From Paralimibaculum aggregatum (GTDB taxonomy: Bacteria; Pseudomonadota; Alphaproteobacteria; Rhodobacterales; Rhodobacteraceae): 64,000 nt of DNA. Below the pieces are notes generated by a model that was not told the DNA's origin, made no database searches, and worked only from the letters and a program-made list of their open reading frames with translations. The position numbers and the translations under genes are program-made. Location of the stretch: positions 152,353-216,352 of the forward strand of contig NZ_BSYI01000004.1 of NCBI RefSeq assembly GCF_030270585.1, written 5' to 3'. Each line of letters begins with the position of its first letter. Position 1 is the stretch's first letter. This document shows positions 55,344-62,599 of this stretch, piece after piece.

Positions 55344-57046
55344 CCAACCAGCCGGAACTGCCCCTGCCAGCTCCGCCCGCGGCATCAGATGAGGCGCTGG
55401 TGCCGGCGCGGATGGTGAACGAGTGGGTCTATTGCCCACGCCTTGCCGTGCTCGAATGGAGCCATGGCGAATGGGCCGGCAACGCTGACACCGCTACGGG
55501 ACGCCGGGTTCACCGGGCCACTGACACGGGCCGGGCGCCCGCGCTGCCTGCGCCGGACGCCCTCGACGAGGACCAGAGCCTGAAGACCCGCCGGCTGCTG
55601 CTTTCTTCCGAGCGATTGGGGTTGACCGCCGAGATCGACATCATCGAGGCTGCAAACGGTGCCGTCGTCCCGGTCGACGTGAAGGCCGGCAAGCGCTCCC
55701 ATGTCGCCGAGGGGGCCTATCTGCCCGAGCGGGTTCAGGTCTGCGCCCAGGGGCTCTTGCTGCGCGAGGTCGGCTATCGCTGCGACGAAGCTGCGCTCTG
55801 GTTTGCCGAAAGCCGCGAGCGTGTCCGGGTTCCCCTGACCGAGGATCTGATCACCGCCACTCTGCGTGCCACCTCGGACTTGCGCCTGACCGTGGCCGCC
55901 CGCCGGCTGCCGCCGCCGCTCGAGAACTCGCCGAAATGCCCGCGCTGCTCGCTCCTGCCGATCTGCCTGCCGGACGAGGTGAACTGGTTCCGCCATGGCA
56001 CCCTGCCGCGCACGCCGCCGCCCCCGGCTTCCCCGGCCTTGCCGCTCTATGTCCAGACGCCCGGCGCGCGCATCTCGAAAAGGGGCTTGGCCCTGGTCGT
56101 CAAGGTCGAGGACGAGGAGGACCGCGCGGTTGCGCTGGACGAAATCGCGGAGCTGGTGCTTGCCGGCCCCGTGGCACTGACGACGCCGGCCGTCCACGAG
56201 CTTCTGCGTCGGAATACGCCGATCGCCTGGATGTCGTCGGGCTTCTGGTTCCTTGGATCGACGGGCGGACAAGGCCCCAAGAGCGCCGCGATCCGCACCG
56301 CCCAATACGAAGCCGCGGGCGAGGACAGGCGTCGCCTCGCCTTCGCGCGCGACCTCGTCACCGCCAAGATCCGCAACCAGCGCACCATGCTGCGGCGGAA
56401 CTGGCGCGGGCCGGAAGACGAGCGCGCGCCGCTGCTCGACCGCTTCGCCCGCGTTGCCGATCGCGCCGCGCGAGCAGACAACCTGCCGGCCCTGCTTGGA
56501 TGCGAGGGCGAGGTGGCGGCCCTCTATTTCCGCGCGCTACCGCAACTCTTCACCGAGAAGATCGCCGCTCTGCCTGAGTTCCAGTTCGCCAATCGCAACC
56601 GCCGGCCGCCGACCGATCCGGTCAACGCCTGCCTGTCGCTCGCCTACGCCGTGCTGACCCGCACCTTCTCCGCGGCGCTCGCAATCGTCGGATTGGATCC
56701 ATGGAAAGGTCTCTACCACGTGGAGCGTCCCGGCCGGCCGGCGCTGGCCCTCGACCTGATGGAGCCCTTCCGACCGCTGCTGGCTGACAGCGCCGTGTTG
56801 ATGGCCCTCAACAACGGAGAGCTCGGCCCGGCCGACTTTGTGTTCGCGGCCGGCGGCTGCAACCTGAAGCCGGGCGCCCGCCGCGCCCTCATCTCTGCCT
56901 TTGAGCGTCGCCTCGACCAGCAGACGACCCACCCGGTCTTTGGCTACCAGATTTCGATGCGCCGGCTGATCCATGTTCAGGCGCGGCTTCTCGCGCGCTT
57001 TCTACTCGGCGAAATTCCCGCCTATCCGCACTACACCCCAAGGTGA
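55340..57046 (+). CDS. cas4-cas1: Cas4-Cas1 fusion (adaptation nuclease-integrase)
   Basis: A 568-residue fusion typical of I-G loci. The Cas4 half (about 20-215) has the iron-sulfur cysteines Cys32, Cys200, Cys203 and Cys209 and RecB-type nuclease residues in GRRVHRA (His58), EIDII (Asp100) and PVDVKAG (Asp113, Lys115). The Cas1 half (about 235-568) begins LYVQTPGARISKRG. It carries the metal triad regions: Glu near 389 (CEGEVAALYFRAL), His near 459 (GLYHVERPGRPALALDLM) and Asp/Glu near 472-475. Cas4 trims prespacers and reads the PAM while Cas1 integrates with Cas2. Confidence 0.95.
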   Translation: MTNQPELPLPAPPAASDEALVPARMVNEWVYCPRLAVLEWSHGEWAGNADTATGRRVHRATDTGRAPALPAPDALDEDQSLKTRRLLLSSERLGLTAEIDIIEAANGAVVPVDVKAGKRSHVAEGAYLPERVQVCAQGLLLREVGYRCDEAALWFAESRERVRVPLTEDLITATLRATSDLRLTVAARRLPPPLENSPKCPRCSLLPICLPDEVNWFRHGTLPRTPPPPASPALPLYVQTPGARISKRGLALVVKVEDEEDRAVALDEIAELVLAGPVALTTPAVHELLRRNTPIAWMSSGFWFLGSTGGQGPKSAAIRTAQYEAAGEDRRRLAFARDLVTAKIRNQRTMLRRNWRGPEDERAPLLDRFARVADRAARADNLPALLGCEGEVAALYFRALPQLFTEKIAALPEFQFANRNRRPPTDPVNACLSLAYAVLTRTFSAALAIVGLDPWKGLYHVERPGRPALALDLMEPFRPLLADSAVLMALNNGELGPADFVFAAGGCNLKPGARRALISAFERRLDQQTTHPVFGYQISMRRLIHVQARLLARFLLGEIPAYPHYTPR

Positions 57047-57049
57047 ACA

Positions 57050-57358
57050 ATGCCGCCGCGCCGATCGAATGCAGAACATGCCTATGTCGTCACCTATGAC
57101 ATCTCGGACGCCCGGCGCTGGCGCCGCGTGTTCCGGCTGATGCAGGGCTATGGGCGCTGGCTGCAGCTCTCCATCTTCCACTGCCGGCTTGATGGCGGAC
57201 GCCGGGTCGAGATGGCATCGCAGCTCGAAGACATCATCGACACGACAGCCGACCATGTGCTGATCCTTGATCTGGGCCCGGCCGAGGAGGTGGAACTCGC
57301 GGTCGAGAGTCTCGGCAAGCCCTTTGCACCGATCGAGCGGCGGGCAATTGTCATCTGA
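57050..57358 (+). CDS. cas2: Cas2 adaptation protein
   Basis: A 102-residue ferredoxin-fold protein. The conserved Asp17 lies in YVVTYDISDARRWRRVF, followed by LQLSIFHCRL. It makes the dimer core of the Cas1-Cas2 integrase. It starts three bases after the cas4-cas1 stop and is the last gene of the operon; the leader and array follow 200 bp on. Confidence 0.95.
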   Translation: MPPRRSNAEHAYVVTYDISDARRWRRVFRLMQGYGRWLQLSIFHCRLDGGRRVEMASQLEDIIDTTADHVLILDLGPAEEVELAVESLGKPFAPIERRAIVI

Positions 57359-57425
57359 CGCCGGGCGACCGCGAGCGCTCTGCTGCGATCGCTTGGCCCG
57401 GCACCGCTCGCACGCGGGAAACCCG

Positions 57426-57454
57426 TTGAAATTCAGTGCTCTCCTTTTTAGGAT
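57426..57454 (+). promoter_or_regulatory. Leader promoter candidate for the I-G array
   Basis: TTGAAA (57426-57431), a 17-base spacer and TAGGAT (57449-57454) lie about 105 bases before the first repeat, in the AT-richer 200-bp leader between cas2 and the array. Confidence 0.5.
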
Positions 57455-57558
57455 CTAGTGGATGAGACGGGGTTTCGGGACAAGATCACGCCACCAAGCC
57501 CGACCCCTCGCATGGCCTCGGCCAGTTCTTTGAAAACAAGGAATGGATTGCAGGGGGA

Positions 57559-59692
57559 GTCTCCCCGGGCCCCAGTGCCCGGGCCTCATTGAAGCTACAA
57601 CGTGAGCCCGTCGAGTGAGTTCATCCGGGCGCGTCTCCCCGGGCCCCAGTGCCCGGGCCTCATTGAAGCGATGATCTGCGTGGTGTTCTCGTCCTGCCGC
57701 GGGCCGCGTCTCCCCGGGCCCCAGTGCCCGGGCCTCATTGAAGCGCAGAACTGGACTGGTCGCCGCAGGTTCACACGCAAGTCTCCCCGGGCCCCAGTGC
57801 CCGGGCCTCATTGAAGCCCAGAGCCCGGTTGCCCGGTCGATGTAGAGCGCCGCGTGTCTCCCCGGGCCCCAGTGCCCGGGCCTCATTGAAGCTTGTTCAC
57901 GATGGTGAGGCCGTTCTCGCGGAAGCCCTTGTCTCCCCGGGCCCCAGTGCCCGGGCCTCATTGAAGCGCAGAGCCCCTGAAAGCCATGCTGAGGGCCTAT
58001 TACGAGGTCTCCCCGGGCCCCAGTGCCCGGGCCTCATTGAAGCGCCTCGGCCTCGATGGCGTCAATCTCCCGATCCACCGCGTCTCCCCGGGCCCCAGTG
58101 CCCGGGCCTCATTGAAGCTCCGGCGTTCCGGGCGTAAATGTCCCCGCATACCGATGTCTCCCCGGGCCCCAGTGCCCGGGCCTCATTGAAGCGTCGGCGG
58201 GGACACGAACATCATGCTGATGTCTCTCCGGGTCTCCCCGGGCCCCAGTGCCCGGGCCTCATTGAAGCCCTTCGTATTCCCGCATGAGATCGAGCAAGGC
58301 GGGCGGTCTCCCCGGGCCCCAGTGCCCGGGCCTCATTGAAGCATCTCGGAAATCAGCCCTTCCCAGTCGGCCAGGCGCCGGTCTCCCCGGGCCCCAGTGC
58401 CCGGGCCTCATTGAAGCCCCGGCAGGGGGCGCCGGAGCGCTGGAACGCGCGGTCGTCTCCCCGGGCCCCAGTGCCCGGGCCTCATTGAAGCGCCGGCCTC
58501 TCCCGGACTACCTCCTTCGCCCCGCACCTGTCTCCCCGGGCCCCAGTGCCCGGGCCTCATTGAAGCGCAGAATGTTCTCTTCGGGCTTTTTCCGGCCGAA
58601 CCGTCTCCCCGGGCCCCAGTGCCCGGGCCTCATTGAAGCGCGGTGCTGCTCTTGGCGGCGGTGCGGCGGCACTCCAGGTCTCCCCGGGCCCCAGTGCCCG
58701 GGCCTCATTGAAGCATGGAGGCCCCCTCCACATCGGACGTCGTTTACACCACGTCTCCCCGGGCCCCAGTGCCCGGGCCTCATTGAAGCAACCCCGATCT
58801 GCCGGGCAACCCCGGCGCCGTGACCGCCGTCTCCCCGGGCCCCAGTGCCCGGGCCTCATTGAAGCGCTCGCTTCCCCAGGGCGACGACGTTTCCGCTATC
58901 CTCGTGGTCTCCCCGGGCCCCAGTGCCCGGGCCTCATTGAAGCCCACTCATCCAGCAGTGCCTGGACAGCCTGCTTGCCGCCGTCTCCCCGGGCCCCAGT
59001 GCCCGGGCCTCATTGAAGCGCGGTGCTGCTCTTGGCGGCGGTGCGGCGGCACTCCAGGTCTCCCCGGGCCCCAGTGCCCGGGCCTCATTGAAGCTACTTC
59101 ACTGACAACGGGACCTATGAGGTCGCCGTTCTCGTCTCCCCGGGCCCCAGTGCCCGGGCCTCATTGAAGCAAAGGCGGGGAGCAGTCCCAAGCCGAGGCG
59201 CGCATTCGTCTCCCCGGGCCCCAGTGCCCGGGCCTCATTGAAGCGACAAGCTGGCGGGCATGTTCCGCCGATCCACCTAAGTCTCCCCGGGCCCCAGTGC
59301 CCGGGCCTCATTGAAGCCGCTCGACATTGCGGTTTACCTGGCTGACCGAAATCACGGTCTCCCCGGGCCCCAGTGCCCGGGCCTCATTGAAGCGCCGACA
59401 TCCTCTGCAACGTGCGGGCCGGGCTGAGCGACGTCTCCCCGGGCCCCAGTGCCCGGGCCTCATTGAAGCATCTCGACGCCGTTCTTGTAGATGCCGGCCG
59501 CGTTGTCTCCCCGGGCCCCAGTGCCCGGGCCTCATTGAAGCGGCGCAGCGCAAATGCCAATCAACGGGCCGCGGAGCGCGGGTCTCCCCGGGCCCCAGTG
59601 CCCGGGCCTCATTGAAGCGAGTAGATCGTGTCTTCAAGCTGAGCCTGCGCCCACGGTCTCCCCGGGCCCCAGTGCCCGAGCCTCATTGAAGC
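57559..59692 (+). CRISPR. Type I-G CRISPR array, 29 repeats of 37 bp
   Basis: Twenty-nine copies of a 37-bp repeat beginning GTCTCCCC and ending ATTGAAGC lie from 57559 to 59692, separated by spacers of about 36-39 bp. The repeat contains the stem CCCGGGC/GCCCGGG around CCCAGT. Repeats 1-28 (57559 to 59618) look identical. Repeat 29 (59656-59692) has one change (G to A in CCCGAG), and a stump follows at 59731. This puts the old end on the right and the leader at cas2, so transcription is on the plus strand. The spacers at 58640-58677 and 59020-59057 are identical. Confidence 0.98.
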
Positions 59693-59730
59693 ACCCAGAC
59701 CGCGGTGTCGCCGCAGATCCGCCAGACCGC

Positions 59731-59741
59731 GTCTCCCCGGG
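59731..59741 (+). repeat. Truncated terminal CRISPR repeat
   Basis: After a 38-bp spacer, the first 11 bases of the repeat (GTCTCCCCGGG) are present, then the sequence diverges into unrelated DNA. The array was cut within this repeat. Confidence 0.8.
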
Positions 59742-59764
59742 GTGTCCGGGATTCGAAATGTTGA

Positions 59765-59899
59765 TCATCTCCCTTTTCTGAGCCCCTCCGCCTTGAGCCT
59801 CCTGATCTTCTCCTCCAGGTAGCGGATCTCGCCCTCGATATTGCCCTTCGCGTCGAAGGCCGCGTAAATCGCGCGGTCCTCCTCGGGGAGCTGACGCAT
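59765..59899 (-). pseudogene. Short coiled-coil ORF, likely the tail of a broken gene
   Basis: The minus-strand frame from ATG 59899 encodes 44 residues (LPEEDRAIYAAFDAKGNIEG, then EIRYLEEKIRRLKAEGLRKGR). The frame stays open for several codons upstream of the ATG into the IS border. It looks like a C-terminal coiled coil from a gene cut by the neighbouring insertion. No family is recognised. Confidence 0.35.
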
Positions 59900-59971
59900 G
59901 GAGGCTTCTAGAAACCTCGCGTTTCCCGTGGTTGGCTGATTCGCTGGCGTCGGTCTGCAAGGGAGGCGCGG

Positions 59972-61144
59972 GTGTCAGGTCAGCCAGGGTTCTTCGATCT
60001 GTATGAGCGGTATCGAGCGCTGTCGAAGAGCGGCGATCCGCTCGAGCGGCTCTCGGCGGTGGTGGATTTCGAGATGTTCCGTCCCGAGCCCGACGCGGCG
60101 CTCTCGCGTGCTGACCGCGCACAGGGCGGTCGCCCCCTGATGGATGTCGTCATGATGTTCAAGGTTCTGGCGATCCAGGCGCTCTACGGGCTCGCCGACA
60201 TGCGCACCGGGTTGCAGATCCGCGACCGGCTGTCGTTCATGCGCTTCCCTGGGCTCGACCTGCACGGCCGGGTGCCGGATGCGCATACGATCTGGCTGTT
60301 CTGCGAGCGGCTGACCGGGGCCGGCGCCGTGGACCGCCTCTTCGCCCGCTTCGATGCGCATCTGAAGGGGGCTGGCTGCCGCGCCATGGGCGGGAGACGA
60401 TCGAGGGGTCCATCATGGCCGCGCCCCGCCAGCGCATGACCGATGCCGAGCGCGAGACCGTCAAGGGCGGCGGCATCCCCGAGGAGTGGAAGGGCAAGCC
60501 CGCGAAGCTGCGCCAGAAGGACCGGGACAGGCGCTGGACGCTGAAGCGGGGCGGGAAGAAGACGCGCCCCGACGGCTCTCAGGCCATGCAGGTCGCGGTG
60601 CCGGTCCACAGCTACGAGAGCCATATCGGCGCCGACCGGCGCCACCGGCTGATCCGTACCTGATCGGGTGAGCGATGAGGCCCGGCACGACGGGCGCGCG
60701 CTGCCAGGGCTGCTGGACACGTCGAACACCGGCTCGGGCGTCCGGGCGGATACCGCCTACGGGTCACAGAAGAACGAGAAACGGATTACCGCCGCCGGGC
60801 TGATCTCGAAGATCCACTTCCGGCGCGCACCGGGCACACCGCTGCCGGCGAACCGTCAGAGGGCGAACGCCGCCCGATCAGGAGCGGGATCGGCAATCGG
60901 GCACGCCTTCGCCGACCAGAAGCACCGCATGGGAGGGTTCGTCAGGACAATCGGCATCGCAAGGGCGCGCACCAGGATCGGCCTCGCCAACCTCGTCTAC
61001 AACCTCCGCCGACATCTCCATCTCGAAACTGCGGCCGCAGCGGCAGCGCAACTCGGAGTGCCCAGAAGCCGGACGAACTGCCAGGGTCGAGGAACCTCAA
61101 CCGCCAAACACGGAACCAGACCATCAGTGGCCTTGTGCGGCCAA
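59972..61144 (+). pseudogene. IS5-family transposase, broken by two frame disruptions
   Basis: A DDE transposase of the IS5 group read in three frames. Frame 1 from GTG 59972 has SGQPGFFDLYERYRALSKSG, MMFKVLAIQALYGLADM and RVPDAHTIWLFCE, and loses the frame near 60395. Frame 2 (about 60395-60663) has EEWKGKPAKLRQKDRDRRW and HIGADRRHRLIRT, then a stop. Frame 3 (60668-61144) has ADTAYGSQKNEKRI, KIHFRRAPG and FADQKHRMGGFVRTIGIARA. Joined, these give a near full-length protein, so two small indels inactivated it. It separates the I-G array from the I-E relic. The terminal inverted repeats could not be placed. Confidence 0.85.
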
Positions 61145-61170
61145 TAAATGGAAGTCTCCGATTGCTTCAG

Positions 61171-61596
61171 GTGTTCCCCGCACCCGTGGGGATGAACTGT
61201 GGTACCGGCCGGTACCACTCACGGCAAGGCGGTGTTCGCCGCACCCGCGGGGATGAACCGCTGGCGCAGAAGGCGCAGGAGACCGCCGATGAGTGTTCCC
61301 CGCACCCGCGGGGTTGAACCCCGTCTCGCCGATCTCGAGCGGCAGGTCCGCGAGTGTTCCCCGCACCTGTGGGATAAACCGCGCGGCAGAGATTTCAGCA
61401 TTCTTCAACATTCCTGTTCCTCACACCGCGGGGGTGAACCGGCCCAGCTCGCGCCGGGCCTCGTCGATCTCCTGTGTTTCCCGCTCCGCGGGGATAGCCC
61501 CTCGTAGCCGTCGAGCAGGAGCTTGGAGATAGGTGGTCCCAGGTCGACATCGCGTCCAGCGTGCCCGGTGCTACCCCGCACTCGCGGAGACAGGCC
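61171..61596 (+). CRISPR. Degenerate orphan array with type I-E repeats
   Basis: Repeats of 28-29 bp related to the I-E consensus (GTGTTCCCCGCACCCG-type) begin at 61171, 61232, 61293, 61354, about 61414 and 61474, a regular 60-61-bp period with spacers of about 32 bp. The first three have one or two changes, while the fourth to sixth have progressively more. A further weak copy is at about 61568-61596, out of phase, with a possible remnant at 61533. The gradient suggests the leader was on the left, where the broken IS5 now lies. No I-E cas gene is in the window. Confidence 0.9.
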
Positions 61597-61640
61597 CATC
61601 GAGTGCGACCATGCACCCGTCCTGGCTCATGGCGGCTTTG

Positions 61641-62375
61641 TCAGAGCGAGCGCTCATCGGTGCCCGGCTGCGGTGGCTGCAGCGCGGCGATGACGCGGTC
61701 GGCGAGGGCGGCGCAGCGGCGGCCGGCGAAGGGGAAGATCGCGTCGAAGCCGCCCTGCAGGCGCCGTTCGATCGCGCGGCGCAGGCGCTGGCGGGCGCGG
61801 AACAGCCGCGTCTTCACCGTCACCGGGTTGAGCGCGAGGTCGCGGGCGACGGCGAGCGTGCTCATGCCCTCGGCCTCGCGGAGCAGGAACACGATGCGCA
61901 GCTCCGGCGGCAGCTCGGCGACCGCCTGCTCGAGCATCTCCCGCACCTGGCGCCGGCCGGCCTCCGCCTCCGGCTGCGCCGCGCCGCCGCCCGGAAACGG
62001 CAGCACGGTGTCCCGCGTCACGTCGCTCTCGGTCACCGTGTCATACCCCTCATGCGCCGGATCCGCCTGCGCGCGGCGGCGGCGCTGCAACGCCGCGTTC
62101 ACGGCGATCCGGGTGATCCAGGTCGAGAACCGTGCCTCGCCGCGGAACGCCGCGAGGCCGCCGAAGGCCGCGAGATAACTCTCCTGCACGATCTCCTCGG
62201 CCTCGGCATCGCTCCGGGCGATGCCGCGCGCCACCCGGAAGAGCCGCGGGTTGAGCCGCCGGATCAGCTCGCGGATCGCCGCCTCGTCCCGCTTGCGGGC
62301 GGCGGCCACCAGCGCCGCCTCCGTGGCCTCCGCCACGGAAACGGCCGGGTCTCGGTGAAGCGCCGGGCTGCTCAC
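61641..62375 (-). CDS. RNA polymerase sigma-70 family factor (ECF-like)
   Basis: A 244-residue sigma factor. Region 2 spans about 35-105 (NPRLFRVARGIARSDAEAEE, IVQESYLAAFGGL, FRGEARFSTWITRIAVNAAL). Region 4 spans about 150-205 (LPPELRIVFLLREAEGMSTL, ARDLALNPVTVKTRLFRARQ). A 45-residue linker and an extra Ala-rich C-terminal stretch are present. Its ATG overlaps the stop of the DUF5681-like gene (ATGA at 62375-62372). No anti-sigma gene is adjacent downstream in the window. Confidence 0.9.
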   Translation of the reverse strand: MSSPALHRDPAVSVAEATEAALVAAARKRDEAAIRELIRRLNPRLFRVARGIARSDAEAEEIVQESYLAAFGGLAAFRGEARFSTWITRIAVNAALQRRRRAQADPAHEGYDTVTESDVTRDTVLPFPGGGAAQPEAEAGRRQVREMLEQAVAELPPELRIVFLLREAEGMSTLAVARDLALNPVTVKTRLFRARQRLRRAIERRLQGGFDAIFPFAGRRCAALADRVIAALQPPQPGTDERSL

Positions 62376-62599
62376 GCCATGTCCTCCCGATACAGCCGGC
62401 CGGCACGCAGGATCGCACCGACCGGCGGAAACGCCGCCAGCGCCTCGGCCTCGCCGTCGAGCAGGGCTGCAGCAGCCGTTGTGGCGTGATTGCGGGCGCC
62501 GCGCGGACGCCCGGAGGGATTTCCGCTGATGCCCTTCTTCCAGCGCCCGGCACCATCGCGCACCTGCCTGGCGCCTGCAGTTTCAGGTCCATCGCTCAT
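62372..62599 (-). CDS. Short DUF5681-like protein
   Basis: A 75-residue protein that starts at ATG 62599, overlapping the stop of the helicase-like gene, and overlaps the sigma factor gene downstream. Residues about 14-50 carry the DUF5681 signature GRWKKGISGNPSGRPRGARN, common in phage and mobile-element proteins. Typical members continue further; after LLDGEAEAL this one changes to a different ending (AAFPPVGAILRAGRLY), so it appears shortened by an internal deletion or fusion. Confidence 0.7.
   Translation of the reverse strand: MSDGPETAGARQVRDGAGRWKKGISGNPSGRPRGARNHATTAAAALLDGEAEALAAFPPVGAILRAGRLYREDMA

Noticed and set aside
57595..59689. Several overlapping plus- and minus-strand ORFs with repeated GLPGPQCPGLIEA-like or SMRPGHWGPGR-like peptides
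   Set aside because: They are translations of the CRISPR repeat in different frames; no start signals and exact 37-bp periodicity.
59972..61144. An active IS5 element
   Set aside because: The transposase needs two frame corrections to be read through, and clear terminal inverted repeats with a target duplication were not found.
61171..61596. REP-type palindromes instead of a CRISPR array
   Set aside because: The regular 60-61-bp period, direct rather than alternating orientation, unique 32-bp spacers and I-E-like repeat sequence fit a decayed CRISPR array better.
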